A stretch of DNA of 50,851 bases, taken from NCBI GenBank assembly GCA_964570855.1, contig CAZMZR010000016.1, positions 1 through 50,851 on the forward strand, written 5' to 3'. The stretch comes from JAFGPS01 sp964570855. GTDB taxonomy: Bacteria > Planctomycetota > Phycisphaerae > Sedimentisphaerales > Anaerobacaceae. Shown piece after piece: positions 1-9,786 of the stretch (positions are counted from its first letter, which is position 1; each line of letters starts with the position of its first letter). The notes beneath the pieces were generated by a model. It was not told the origin of the DNA. It was given only the letters and a program-made list of their open reading frames with translations, and made no database searches. The position numbers and the translations under genes are program-made.

Positions 1-59
1 ATCGAACCCTCAACCTCTGCATTGCGAACGCAGCACTCTCCCAATTGAGCTACGGCCCC
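1..59 (-). tRNA. tRNA-Ala(CGC), 3' end cut by window edge
   Basis: Read on the minus strand from 59, the sequence folds as a tRNA: acceptor GGGGCCG, D-arm GCTC/GAGT, anticodon stem CTGCG/TGCAG around loop TTCGCAA, and the start of the T-arm (GAGGG TTCGA). The loop puts CGC at positions 34-36, which decodes the alanine codon GCG. The 3' part of the T-stem and the acceptor lie outside the window. Confidence 0.9.
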
Positions 60-84
60 GAGAAAGACAATTTCTATATTCTGG

Positions 85-104
85 ATTCCCGCCTGCGCGG
101 GAAT
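85..104. repeat. Perfect 8-bp intergenic palindrome
   Basis: ATTCCCGC and GCGGGAAT are exact reverse complements separated by CTGC. They sit between the tRNA-Ala and the stop of the nitroreductase gene. This type of GC-rich palindrome (TTCCCGC...GCGGGAATGAC) is a very common intergenic element in many bacteria. It could fold in transcripts from either strand. There is no T-run that would make it a canonical terminator. Confidence 0.55.
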
Positions 105-110
105 GACAAT

Positions 111-623
111 TTAGAACTGCCATTTATCATAGCAGATTATTTCATCTTTGGCCAGACGGTTTGGCTGTTTCGCACTATCGGCCGGATAACCGACCGCCAT
201 CAGCTCGACGATATTTATATCGTCCGGAATAGACAATATTGTCCTGACTTTTTCTGCTTTGAAAGAACCTATCCAGCAAGTCGCCAGTCCTAACTCCGTT
301 GCCTGCAGGCAGATATGTTCGAGTGCGATAGAGACGTCAATAGGCCCTATCGCCTGCCCGCATTGCATAACATAATCACTGTTACTGCACGCGACTATGA
401 TTGCACCGGCTTTAACGAAGACTTCCGGCCTGTTTGTTGTCGCAGCGACCTGGGCTTTAATTTCCTTATCTGTTACAATTACGAAACGCCAATCCTGCGT
501 ATTTTTCGCCGAAGGCGCTAATCGGGCCGCCTCCAAGAGCTTATCGAGTTTTTCCTGCTCTATATTCTTTTCCTGATACGAACGGCAGGAATATCGTCTC
601 TGTATAGCTTCAAATACAGTCAT
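111..623 (-). CDS. Nitroreductase family protein
   Basis: A 170-residue FMN-dependent nitroreductase-fold protein, predicted cytoplasmic. The N-terminal RRYSCRSY segment and the following APSAKNTQDW stretch (residues about 37-46) are typical of the family's phosphate/FMN-binding region. The C-terminal half carries the usual LGLATCWIG and VGYPAD segments. Its length fits the short NfnB-like/putative oxidoreductase branch. These enzymes reduce nitro, quinone or flavin-type acceptors with NAD(P)H; the true substrate cannot be read from the sequence. The ATG at 623 has AAGGTA upstream. It lies downstream of the glycan cluster on the same strand but about 105 bp away, so it probably has its own promoter and is unrelated to sugar use. 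Confidence 0.85.
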   Translation of the reverse strand: MTVFEAIQRRYSCRSYQEKNIEQEKLDKLLEAARLAPSAKNTQDWRFVIVTDKEIKAQVAATTNRPEVFVKAGAIIVACSNSDYVMQCGQAIGPIDVSIALEHICLQATELGLATCWIGSFKAEKVRTILSIPDDINIVELMAVGYPADSAKQPNRLAKDEIICYDKWQF

Positions 624-728
624 TAAAATACCTTGTATTAAATTGGTTTAATCGCAGATTAATCAACGAACCGATAAAAATATAAAGCAAAAATTGCCTT
701 TTTGCAATATGTTTTCCGTTTTATTGTA

Positions 729-2981
729 TCAGCGCCCATCCCACTTGAAAGTCTGCCCCTGTTCGATTTCTACCCGGCAAGTCGCCCTGCCACAGCGTAA
801 ATTACAGGGATTGCCCAAAAGTGAATGTACCGTAGCGGTAAGAAGTTGGTTGTTTCGCCATTCTATATCTATCTCGAATCCGCCGCGGGCGCGAAGACCT
901 TTTACTGAGCCGCTCGGCCATGCGCTTGGTAACGCCGGAAGTAAAACAATTTCATCGGTATGGCTTTGAAGCAGCATTTCAGCAATGCCCGATGTTCCGC
1001 CGAAATTACCGTCAATTTGAAAAGGCGGGTGCGCATCGAACATATTCGGGTATGTATTGCCGGCGATTGCATCTACGAGCAAACTGTGAGCATGGTCGCC
1101 GTCATAAAAACGCGCCCAGCAATTAATCTTCCAGGCTTTGCTCCAGCCGGTTCCGCCGTCGCCTCTGAAAATCAGCGATTGTTTGGCCGCTGCAAACAAC
1201 TCCGGCGTTTTAACCGTTATCTCCCAGCCTGGGTACAAAGCCCATAGGTGAGAAATGTGTCTGTGCTGATTATTTTGTTTGTCGATATCTTCGAGCCATT
1301 CCTGGAGCTGACCGTATCGGCCTATTTGATTCGGAGCTATCCGGGCACGCATCTGAGTGAGTTGTTTGGCGAAATCTTCGTCCACTTCTAAAATCGCCGC
1401 CGCTTTTGCGGTATAGTCGAAAAGACTACGGATAATCTGATGGTCCATTGTCGGGCCTTTTACCAATCCGCCTTGTTCGGGAGAATTGGACGGCGTGCTT
1501 ACCAGCCAACCCGTATTAGCATCTTCGACTAAAAAATCCACGAAAAACTGCGATGCTTCCTTTAGGACCGGATAAGCCCGTTCGGCAAGAAATTCCTTAT
1601 CGCCGGTGAATAAGTAGTGCTCCCACAGGTGATGGCACAGCCAGGCGCCGCCGGTGACCCAAATGCCGTGGTCCGAGGCGTTGATTGGCGCTGTGCCGCG
1701 CCAGAGGTCGGTATTATGGTGCAACACCCAGCCGCGGGCACCGTAATGGGCCTGTGCGGTCTTGCGACCGGAGACGACGCAGTCATCGATAAGGTCGAAG
1801 AGCGGCTGGTGGCACTCGGACAGGTTGCAAATCTCCGCCGGCCAGTAGTTCATCTCTGCGTTGATATTCGTGGTGTATTTACTCTCCCACGGCGGTTTGA
1901 GCGAGTCGTTCCAGATTCCCTGAAGATTGGCGGGTTTCGTGCCGGGCCGGGAGCTTGCGATAAGCAGATACCGTCCGAACTGGAAATAGAGCGTTTCCAA
2001 TTGCGGGTCGGAAATATCCGCCGCATTTTTCAGTCGCTGATCCGTAGGAAGATTCGCCGCTTCCGTAGTTCCAAGGTCCAGCCTGACTCGATGGAAAAGC
2101 TGTTGATAGTCCCGGACATGGGCATCGACGAGCTTATCGAAGGATTTTCCGGAAACCGCTTCGATTGTTGCTTCACAACGGGCCGTCGGATCGCCGCCGA
2201 CATCCTGGAAGTTATTAAAACTAGTATGGCCGGCCAAAAGCAGCATAGCCGAATCTGCATTTTCTACGGTGATGGTTTTGTCGGTAATAGTTACATCACC
2301 GCCCAAGGCGACCACCTGCAATCTTGCCTCGAAGGTGATGACGCCCTCCGTGACTTTGCCGGTCATTATCAATTGGTCATCGCCACAGGCTTTTGTTTCT
2401 ATCGATTCGTGCGGGCTGTCCAGCGTCGCTGTGAAGCTTACCTGCCCGGATTTATCCGAAGACATCCGCCAGACGATGACCTGGTCGGGATAGCTGCTTA
2501 ACGTCTCGCGTTTATATGCCACGTCTCCGAGATTGTATGTCACCGTGGCTATCGCCGTATCCAAATCCAGCTCACGTCTGTAATCAGATACATTATCATG
2601 ATTTTGGAAAGAAATGCGAAGATTCCCGAACGGCTGATAAGCCTTTTGCTGCAACGGCACGCTCATAAATTCTCTCAAGGCAAGGTCCTCGGCCTGGTCC
2701 TGTTTGCCTTCGTCCAGCAACCTGCGAATTTCCGGCAGGAATTTCACCGCCCCTTCATGCTGATATTCATGCGGCCGGCCCTTCCACAGCGTCTCTTCGT
2801 TGAACTGCAATCTTTCCTCTTCGATACCTCCGAACACCATCGCTCCCAGCCGACCGTTGCCGATGGGCAAGGCCTGCGTCCATACAGATGCCGGTTGCTG
2901 ATACCACAGCACCAAGTCGTTCGCAGAGACCATAGAACATAGAAGCAGTCCTGTGAAAATACTGAAAATTATCTTTCTCAT
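729..2981 (-). CDS. GH95 alpha-L-fucosidase family, secreted
   Basis: A 750-residue glycoside hydrolase of family 95, which cleaves terminal alpha-L-fucose (some members alpha-L-galactose) by inversion. A Sec signal peptide covers about residues 1-20. The N-terminal beta-sandwich starts with the hallmark ALPIGNGRLGAMVFGG (about 37-52). The (alpha/alpha)6 barrel has TNINAEMNYW at 371-380, giving the paired catalytic Asn (372, 374; equivalent to N421/N423 of Bifidobacterium AfcA). The general acid is Glu502 in NSPE, and Asp657 lies in QIDGNFG. All catalytic positions are present and the length is normal. The start has a strong AAAGGAG site. It is the last gene of the minus-strand cluster, 31 bp after the GH2 gene. 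A second, divergent GH95 lies at 36166-38442. Confidence 0.93.
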   Translation of the reverse strand: MRKIIFSIFTGLLLCSMVSANDLVLWYQQPASVWTQALPIGNGRLGAMVFGGIEEERLQFNEETLWKGRPHEYQHEGAVKFLPEIRRLLDEGKQDQAEDLALREFMSVPLQQKAYQPFGNLRISFQNHDNVSDYRRELDLDTAIATVTYNLGDVAYKRETLSSYPDQVIVWRMSSDKSGQVSFTATLDSPHESIETKACGDDQLIMTGKVTEGVITFEARLQVVALGGDVTITDKTITVENADSAMLLLAGHTSFNNFQDVGGDPTARCEATIEAVSGKSFDKLVDAHVRDYQQLFHRVRLDLGTTEAANLPTDQRLKNAADISDPQLETLYFQFGRYLLIASSRPGTKPANLQGIWNDSLKPPWESKYTTNINAEMNYWPAEICNLSECHQPLFDLIDDCVVSGRKTAQAHYGARGWVLHHNTDLWRGTAPINASDHGIWVTGGAWLCHHLWEHYLFTGDKEFLAERAYPVLKEASQFFVDFLVEDANTGWLVSTPSNSPEQGGLVKGPTMDHQIIRSLFDYTAKAAAILEVDEDFAKQLTQMRARIAPNQIGRYGQLQEWLEDIDKQNNQHRHISHLWALYPGWEITVKTPELFAAAKQSLIFRGDGGTGWSKAWKINCWARFYDGDHAHSLLVDAIAGNTYPNMFDAHPPFQIDGNFGGTSGIAEMLLQSHTDEIVLLPALPSAWPSGSVKGLRARGGFEIDIEWRNNQLLTATVHSLLGNPCNLRCGRATCRVEIEQGQTFKWDGR

Positions 2982-3012
2982 TTATGCAACTCCTTTTTAT
3001 ATATCACAAAAG

Positions 3013-5808
3013 CTAACGAAGCAGGCCAATTAGATCATCGGAAGATAAACTCACATCGGGACTAAATTTCTCCGATGCCATATATGACAAAAGACTGTGC
3101 CGAAGCTGGCGAGCCGCCGGTCTTGTTGCAAGGTCATTTTGAATATCAATAGTACACAATAAAAGACGGCCTTGCTCAACACTGGCTTCAAAAAGCAGGC
3201 CAAGCTTGCGGGCATTATTCCAGTCATCGATAGGTTGAATAATGGGTACCAAATCATCCGGCAAATCGTTCATAATTATCGGTTTGCAGCGATCGAGCAA
3301 ATCCTGCCATTGCCAGTTGCTATGAAAATCTGTGGGAAATAAATCAAAAGCAGGATGCTCCGGGTCACAAAGAATGCCCATAGTGTGTACTTTGTTCTTC
3401 GGGAAGGTTATCAGGTTCCAGAAAATCGGGCGAAACGTTCCTAATGTGTCGCCGCCGACCTGCTCTTTATCGAGTATCAGCAGTACACATCCTCCGTCTC
3501 GGAGTTTTTTCAATGCATCTTCTACATTCTGAGTAACAAGAATATCCTCCGAATCATTTTGCATCAGTTCAGCGGGATAGACCCAGATGTCCCAGTCATT
3601 AACGTAATTTGTTCCCTGGAGCCGTATCTCAAGATTGAGCTTTGTTGCTTCCTGAAGTTTATTTAACGGCACGATTATTTCACCGGCGTGCGTTAATCCT
3701 TCGGTCGCAATAGTTTCGACAGTAAGTTCGCCGTTTGCAACAGAAAGCCCGCTTGATTTGCATAAAGACCACCGGATAGTGACATCGGTTAAATCTTTCG
3801 AGCTGTAGTTTGCAACATCGACGACGGCCTCGAAGGTCTCATCGGAAGTAAATACACGTTTTTTCATTCTCGCCAGCGGTACAACATCGTTGCAGAACCT
3901 TCGATACTGCTCCGGCGTAATATAGCCTTTGCTCTGCCATAAGGCATTTAGCACACCGACCGGGGCCGTCCCCTGGCCGGGAAAATCATGTAAATCGAGC
4001 AGTTGAAAACCGGCAAAGTCCGGAGTTCGCAGGGCCGCTTCAATCTCCTGTTTATAAAGCAAACTCTGGAACTTGCCGGAAGCCATTAGAAAATCGTGTG
4101 CAAGATTCCCCATGCCGGCCTTTTCGAGCTTATCACGAAAGATAGCCATATTCTTTGCCTTCAGAACGCCGGTATATTGGTTTTCCTCGGCGATATCCGG
4201 ATATGCACACCACTGGCCTATTTCATGGCCGATAACAGGCACGGGACGAGCTTCTATATGTTCGCGATAGTCGTCATACGTCTGAGGGGGCTGGTCGAAC
4301 TTTAACGTTTCCCATCGCTGGAGACGCACGGCATGTTCAATCGAATACTGATTTTCCTTTATCTGCGGCCATCCCGCACCGGCGACGTAGAACCTCCTGT
4401 TATCTTTGTCTTTAAGTGACTCAAGGAGTTTACCGAGAAACTGTTCCCGATTTCGGCCGCCCGGCTCGTTGCTGGGTGAGAAGAAACAGAATGACGGATG
4501 ATTGCCATAGGCTTTAATCATGCCGTCAATTTCTTTGTATATCCATTCATCGAGTGCGGTGCCGTCACCAAAAGCCGCCCAGCAGGAGCCTTCAGCCTGC
4601 AAATAGAAACCCTCCTGGTCCGCCGCTGTAAAGGCCGCCTCCGGCGGACACCACGAATGAAACCGAAAGTGATTCAGGCCGTGTGCTTTGGCGATACCGA
4701 TAATGCGTTTCCACTCGGCTATGTCCGTCGGAGGATAACCATGCTGCGGGAAGATACAACATTCCAGAGTCCCTCGCAGGAAGATTTTCCGGCCGTTTAT
4801 TGTAAACTGTTTATCTTTGATACCAAGCTCGCGCATCCCGAAACTAACATCTTTCTCTGTGTTGAGATTTTCGCCTGTAAGTTTTAATTCGAGCCGGTAC
4901 AGCGCAGGTGAATATTCGTCCCAGAGCAGGCAGTCCTGACCCATCGGATGAACGATTGTTATTCGCCCCCCCTGCTCGGCCCAATCCACATCAATAGTTT
5001 GTGGATTTGTGGTGTGTTTTGTTAAACAATTGTCACATACTGCCCTAACATTTATCATGCCGGAACCGTTTTTTCCAGTACTGTTACCGAGATCAATTAC
5101 AACCTTGATTTGTTTGTTTAAAATATCCGGAAAAATCTGAACGTCTTCGAACCATACCTTTGGAGTTATATATAATTCAATCCGCCCGGCTATGCCGTTC
5201 CAATTCGACTGGGTCTGGTCTGAAATACTATGAGCATCCATGCCGACGGGAATTACTACACTGTTATCGACCCGAATCGTAAGCCGATGCTGTTCGCCCG
5301 GTGTGCACATATCAGACAGGTCGTATTCGTGAGCCGAACCGAGCGTTTCACGGACGCCGGCCTGCCGGTCGTTCACCCAGACTTTGGTTTGCCAATGGGG
5401 ACGCTCAAGAAAAAGTACGATGCGTTTGTCCGCCCAATCATGTGGTATATTTATCTGTCGTTGATACCATGCCGGGCCTACGTGATAACGCTCGGGAGTG
5501 AGCCAGAACGGGCACTTGAAATCCTCCGATTGAATATATTCAGTGAACCGTGGGTCATCCAAAAGCTGCATTCCAATGCGGGTAGTCCACTGCGTTTTCG
5601 CGGACGGCTTTTCTCCGAATCCCTGTTCCTGCAATGAACCGGGCAATCTAATAGACTCAGGTAATTGTCGGTCATACCATTGACCCGAAATTCCAACATC
5701 ATTCGGGTCCAGCTCGAAAGACCATGCGCCTGACAAATCGATTTGCTGAGCCTTTGCGCAGGTAAAAGACATTAAAACAATGGCTATGAATGCAATAAAT
5801 TTTTTCAT
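3013..5808 (-). CDS. GH2 family glycoside hydrolase (large form)
   Basis: A 931-residue GH2-type exo-glycosidase (beta-galactosidase/glucuronidase superfamily). It has a Sec signal (cleavage near AKA-QQ, residue 20), a jelly-roll sugar-binding domain (about 25-215), an Ig-like domain (about 216-330) and a TIM barrel (about 335-640). The acid/base is Glu448 in SPSNEPGG and the likely nucleophile is Glu529 in VIGHEIGQW. The motif RFHSWCPPEAAF (about 382-393) is typical of a GH2 clade common in pectin loci. About 290 residues follow the barrel, including a Rossmann-like C-terminal part (about 770-910). The specificity is unclear; beta-galactosidase acting on pectin side chains is the default guess. 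The ATG follows GAGAGG, and the gene lies 10 bp after the GH35 gene, so co-transcription is likely. Confidence 0.88.
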   Translation of the reverse strand: MKKFIAFIAIVLMSFTCAKAQQIDLSGAWSFELDPNDVGISGQWYDRQLPESIRLPGSLQEQGFGEKPSAKTQWTTRIGMQLLDDPRFTEYIQSEDFKCPFWLTPERYHVGPAWYQRQINIPHDWADKRIVLFLERPHWQTKVWVNDRQAGVRETLGSAHEYDLSDMCTPGEQHRLTIRVDNSVVIPVGMDAHSISDQTQSNWNGIAGRIELYITPKVWFEDVQIFPDILNKQIKVVIDLGNSTGKNGSGMINVRAVCDNCLTKHTTNPQTIDVDWAEQGGRITIVHPMGQDCLLWDEYSPALYRLELKLTGENLNTEKDVSFGMRELGIKDKQFTINGRKIFLRGTLECCIFPQHGYPPTDIAEWKRIIGIAKAHGLNHFRFHSWCPPEAAFTAADQEGFYLQAEGSCWAAFGDGTALDEWIYKEIDGMIKAYGNHPSFCFFSPSNEPGGRNREQFLGKLLESLKDKDNRRFYVAGAGWPQIKENQYSIEHAVRLQRWETLKFDQPPQTYDDYREHIEARPVPVIGHEIGQWCAYPDIAEENQYTGVLKAKNMAIFRDKLEKAGMGNLAHDFLMASGKFQSLLYKQEIEAALRTPDFAGFQLLDLHDFPGQGTAPVGVLNALWQSKGYITPEQYRRFCNDVVPLARMKKRVFTSDETFEAVVDVANYSSKDLTDVTIRWSLCKSSGLSVANGELTVETIATEGLTHAGEIIVPLNKLQEATKLNLEIRLQGTNYVNDWDIWVYPAELMQNDSEDILVTQNVEDALKKLRDGGCVLLILDKEQVGGDTLGTFRPIFWNLITFPKNKVHTMGILCDPEHPAFDLFPTDFHSNWQWQDLLDRCKPIIMNDLPDDLVPIIQPIDDWNNARKLGLLFEASVEQGRLLLCTIDIQNDLATRPAARQLRHSLLSYMASEKFSPDVSLSSDDLIGLLR

Positions 5809-5818
5809 AGTGTACCTC

Positions 5819-8203
5819 TCACCTTGTTTGGAGAATGAATGTTTGCTCTGAAGAAACCTTTATTCCAAGCAGTTCCGTTGTCAAATCTTCTGTAATGTCC
5901 GGGCGCTCCTGTACAAAAACTTCTTGCCCTTTTTGCCAGGGGGAAATCACAAGAACAAGCTCTGCATCAGGCCGGGCCAGCTCTTTTTTCCAGCGTTTAA
6001 TACCTACCTCCCAGTCGGTTTTTGACCAGAAGTTATCGGCTACAAGCGAGCCATTAAGATACAGCCGGGCCGTGTCACCTATGTACTCAAAGCGAACAAG
6101 AACGTCACTTACAGTATTCCAGTCGATTTGGCCGAACAGGATACGCCAGGCTTTAGGTGGGGCATCTTCTTTTCTGTAAGGATAGTCCCGGTCTGCCGCC
6201 GGTATTTCGGCGTTTGCCTGATAAGTCACGGAGACCTGCGGCAATTGTTGAGCCGGCAGAGCATATACTGAAAATTCGCCATCCCTTTGCGGCGCGACGG
6301 GTTTGCTTTGATAGATGAATCTCTGCTCCATCGCCGGATATATACGAAGAGCGGCGGGAACCGATTGACGTGTTCTGAATTTCATAGAATCACCGTTTTG
6401 CCAGAGTTCGATCGGGCAAACAGCCATGTGACGTCTGCCTGCGATGTTGATTGTCCATGCGTTAAGGCTGTCCTCTTCGGATAACAGCAGGATTTCAATC
6501 TTAGCCCCGTTTTGTGTCGTCATACGACGGATTTGATCATTTTCAATAATAGGATTATTAATCCCTGTTATTTTGAACTGCGTCTCAATACCGGGCAAAC
6601 GCGACATGATCAATCGAGTCACATCGCCATCGCGCCAAAGCATTAACGGTTGGGCGGTGGAATAAACCAGTGTCGCATCCGCCAACGGCAGATTGACAGG
6701 CAAAATTCCCAGGCTCTTTGAGGGGATTGTAACAGGTTCATCGGGAAAGAGCAGCTCATTCTCCCCGAAAGTCACTGCAAACTGTACGTTCTCACGGGCC
6801 GGCATATCCAGGTAACGTTGATGATTGTTGAAAAAAAGAAAGCCCTGTTGTCCTTTGGATCGCAGGGCATATCTTAACATGGAAGGGTCCGCGGCTTCAG
6901 GTTTGTCTTCGGGCAATGTGGGAACCATTTGCGCAAGATCTTGACCAAAATCATGGATAAACTGGTGCAATTTCTTTAATGAATAATACGAAGCATTGGT
7001 TTTTCCATATTCCTGTAGCGGGGCCTGGTAATCGTATGACACCAGCGGCATGTCACCTTCCACAAGCCGGCCGGTCCGCCCCAACGGCTGCGAGCCGCCA
7101 TGATACATATAATAACCGATCATGTTGGCCCCTTCACCCAGCCGACACAGGGCCATCGCCTCGGTATCTATTGATTCCAGGATTGGACGCCGCAGTATTT
7201 TATGGTGCATACCACCGCCCAGTTCCGCCGTAGTATAGGGATAGCGGGATGGGTCATATCGCCATCTTTCCTGTTCGACTCGACTTGTTACCATGTCACT
7301 TGCTATATTCGTATTCAATACCAGGCTGATCAAATCGGAAAAAAGCAACTCATCAAACGGAGCCAACCTCTCTGTTCCCTCTGCCCAGAAAGGATCGACG
7401 TATGAACCCTGCACAGGCAGCACCTCGTCCTCGGGGACACAGGCCCCTCCCCAGCCGGTTACCGAGTAATAGGGAACGTCCATTCCCAGGCCGAGGGCGA
7501 TTTGTTTACACTTGAGAATGTATTGTTCATCACCGCTGCCTCCGACATGGCCGTACTCATTATCGAATTGAATGCCTATGATCGGGCCGCCATCCTTGTG
7601 ATAAAGCCCCTTTACCTGTTCGGCCACCGCCGTGTACCAGCGTCGGACCTGCTCAAAATAGGCAGGATCCATGCTTCTCGGCTCACAGACCGTACCGAGC
7701 CAGTCCGGGAATCCGCCGTTGCGGGCCTCACCGTGGCACCATGGACCAATACGCAGCCATACGGGCATATCGTGTTTGTGACACAATTCAACAAATCGAC
7801 GCAAATCATAATCACCATCCCATTTATATTGACCCTGAACTTCTTCATGGAAAATCCAGAAAACATACGTGGCAATAATATCGACACCGCCGGCCTTCAT
7901 AGCCAGCACCGCATCTTCCCAGTATTCGTTGGGTACGCGGGCATAATGAATCTCCCCCATTACCGGCAGCCAGGGTTGACCAATCCTTGTGAAATACAGA
8001 GAATTCACACCATAGCTTACTCTGTCCGGTCCGGACGGCGTTCCCATTTTAAGGTACCCTTCCAGAATTTCAGGCGGCTCAACAGTCGCATTTATTCTTA
8101 GAACGTGAGAATCCGATGCATTTGCCTGCTGGATTGATGCAGCGTATATTAAAGACAGGAATACGAACGTATAAACAAACGACCTGGTAACAGATGACGC
8201 CAT
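5819..8203 (-). CDS. GH35 beta-galactosidase family, secreted
   Basis: A family 35 glycoside hydrolase of 794 residues from the preferred ATG. An in-frame TTG at 8218 would add five residues and overlap the symporter stop, so I prefer the ATG at 8203, which falls 8 bp after that stop. A signal peptide (residues about 1-29) precedes the TIM barrel. GPIIGIQFDNEYG gives acid/base Glu216 and TTAELGGG gives nucleophile Glu327. RIGPWCHGEARNGGFPDWL (about 151-169) is the family signature. Two beta-rich accessory domains follow. The enzyme should release terminal beta-galactose from galactan or arabinogalactan side chains. Asp in FDNEY, where many GH35 enzymes have Glu, is a conservative change. It is tightly linked to the symporter upstream. 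Confidence 0.92.
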   Translation of the reverse strand: MASSVTRSFVYTFVFLSLIYAASIQQANASDSHVLRINATVEPPEILEGYLKMGTPSGPDRVSYGVNSLYFTRIGQPWLPVMGEIHYARVPNEYWEDAVLAMKAGGVDIIATYVFWIFHEEVQGQYKWDGDYDLRRFVELCHKHDMPVWLRIGPWCHGEARNGGFPDWLGTVCEPRSMDPAYFEQVRRWYTAVAEQVKGLYHKDGGPIIGIQFDNEYGHVGGSGDEQYILKCKQIALGLGMDVPYYSVTGWGGACVPEDEVLPVQGSYVDPFWAEGTERLAPFDELLFSDLISLVLNTNIASDMVTSRVEQERWRYDPSRYPYTTAELGGGMHHKILRRPILESIDTEAMALCRLGEGANMIGYYMYHGGSQPLGRTGRLVEGDMPLVSYDYQAPLQEYGKTNASYYSLKKLHQFIHDFGQDLAQMVPTLPEDKPEAADPSMLRYALRSKGQQGFLFFNNHQRYLDMPARENVQFAVTFGENELLFPDEPVTIPSKSLGILPVNLPLADATLVYSTAQPLMLWRDGDVTRLIMSRLPGIETQFKITGINNPIIENDQIRRMTTQNGAKIEILLLSEEDSLNAWTINIAGRRHMAVCPIELWQNGDSMKFRTRQSVPAALRIYPAMEQRFIYQSKPVAPQRDGEFSVYALPAQQLPQVSVTYQANAEIPAADRDYPYRKEDAPPKAWRILFGQIDWNTVSDVLVRFEYIGDTARLYLNGSLVADNFWSKTDWEVGIKRWKKELARPDAELVLVISPWQKGQEVFVQERPDITEDLTTELLGIKVSSEQTFILQTR

Positions 8204-8211
8204 TTTTAGAC

Positions 8212-9744
8212 TTACCAAAAAATAATATAGAAAACCGCGACTGCTACAATAACCAGTCCTCCGATAATTTTAACTTCCGGAGCTGTTTTTATATCCATAT
8301 CTTTCCTAACGGGTAATTCCCTCGGTTTATCCAACGGCTTGCAAAAGGTAATTAATCCCATAATCATAATTACAATCTGGAATGTAGCCGCAACCTGGAT
8401 TAGAAAATGTAATCCTCCAGCATATTTCTGGAACAATGCGTAGATAACAGGACCAGAAATCAACGCCGCCACACCGGCGATACCCGGTGCGTTCGTAACT
8501 AACATCCCGAATGCAAACGCTGCAACAACACCGGGCCAGATATATCCCTGAAACTGCTGGATATATTGAAAAACACCGCCGAATTTCGGATTGTCCAGTA
8601 TGGGGGCAAGTAGGCAACCTATAACTAAAAATACCATCGTCATAACACGCCCCAACAGCAACAGTCGTCTCTGCGGGGCATTGCGATCAATCATCCGGTT
8701 GTAAACATCTATTGTAAAAATTGTGGAGGCGGAATTCAACATCGAAGCCAGTGAGCTGATTACGGCACCGGCGATGGCTGCAAACATAAAACCACGCAGT
8801 CCCGGTGGGACAAGGTTACGAATCAACATGGGAAACGCTTCATCCGCTAATTCCATTTCGCCGCCGAAAAGATGGAACGACATAATTCCCGGCATTACAA
8901 TAGCAAACGGTACCAATAACCAGAGAGCACCCGCGAGAATGACACCTAATTGTCCGTCACGGAGCGTTTTCGCCGCCAGATTGCGCTGAACAATGAACTG
9001 GTTCAGACCACAATAGTATAATATAACAATCCACATTCCCGAGAACACACCAGTCCAGGGCAGACCTTCGTGACCGGCCGGTAGTATCATGTGGAGTTTA
9101 TCGGAATTAGTTGCAGTGAATTGTTCCCATCCGCCGCAGGCTTTCAAGCCTAAAAAGAATGTTATAAGGCCGCCGATAAGCAAACCGCAACCCTGGAATA
9201 AATCAGCCCAGGCCACCGCCTTGAGTCCTCCCCAGACGGTGTATGCGGCGGCAATCAGGCCGATGAGCCAGACCCCCTGCCGCATGGAAAAACCGAAAAT
9301 CGTACGAAGTGTCACTCCACCGGAATAAAGGACGGCAGTCAGCAGAACCGCCACATAAATGACAACCGTCATCAACGCCATTATTGCACGGGCCGTCGAA
9401 TTATAGCGATATTCGAGATATTCCGGCATCGTGTAGATACCGGCTTTGAGAAAACGAGGCAACAAAGTAAAGGCTATTATTACAATGCCGATACTGCCGA
9501 CAAGCTGCCAGTTGCTGACGGCCAAGCCAACGCTGCTGGCCCCCTGACCGGCCATGCCCACAAACTGTTCGGTGGAAATATTTGCGGCGACTATTGAAAT
9601 CCCGATCAGCCACCAGCGAAGACCTCGCCCGGCAAGAAAATAATCTGTGCTGTCCTTTTCCTTTCTGCTCTTAAACAGACTTGTCCCGACGACAATCGCA
9701 AAAAAGGCTATAAATATGGTGATGTCAAAAGCATTCAATTCCAT
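8212..9744 (-). CDS. Sodium/solute symporter (SSS family), sugar uptake
   Basis: A 510-residue polytopic inner-membrane protein of the solute:sodium symporter family (SGLT-like), with about 13 hydrophobic segments. SSS hallmarks visible are GRGLRWWLIGISIVAANIS (residues about 39-57) followed by TEQFVGMAGQG, and the YTVWGGLKAVAWADLFQ segment (about 168-184). It would import a monosaccharide or a short sugar with Na+. It is the only transporter in the cluster, so it stands in for the periplasm-to-cytoplasm step. No SusC/SusD pair is present. The ATG follows GAAGGAA. The stop is 8 bp from the preferred GH35 start, suggesting co-expression and that galactose or a related sugar is the cargo. Confidence 0.93.
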   Translation of the reverse strand: MELNAFDITIFIAFFAIVVGTSLFKSRKEKDSTDYFLAGRGLRWWLIGISIVAANISTEQFVGMAGQGASSVGLAVSNWQLVGSIGIVIIAFTLLPRFLKAGIYTMPEYLEYRYNSTARAIMALMTVVIYVAVLLTAVLYSGGVTLRTIFGFSMRQGVWLIGLIAAAYTVWGGLKAVAWADLFQGCGLLIGGLITFFLGLKACGGWEQFTATNSDKLHMILPAGHEGLPWTGVFSGMWIVILYYCGLNQFIVQRNLAAKTLRDGQLGVILAGALWLLVPFAIVMPGIMSFHLFGGEMELADEAFPMLIRNLVPPGLRGFMFAAIAGAVISSLASMLNSASTIFTIDVYNRMIDRNAPQRRLLLLGRVMTMVFLVIGCLLAPILDNPKFGGVFQYIQQFQGYIWPGVVAAFAFGMLVTNAPGIAGVAALISGPVIYALFQKYAGGLHFLIQVAATFQIVIMIMGLITFCKPLDKPRELPVRKDMDIKTAPEVKIIGGLVIVAVAVFYIIFW

Positions 9745-9786
9745 TTGTTAATTCCTTCGATCCACCTTCATGTTATCCATAATCTC

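Noticed and set aside
1617..2501. A 294-codon open frame on the plus strand inside the GH95 gene
   Set aside because: It is antisense to a well-supported GH95 gene with intact catalytic motifs, and its translation resembles no family.
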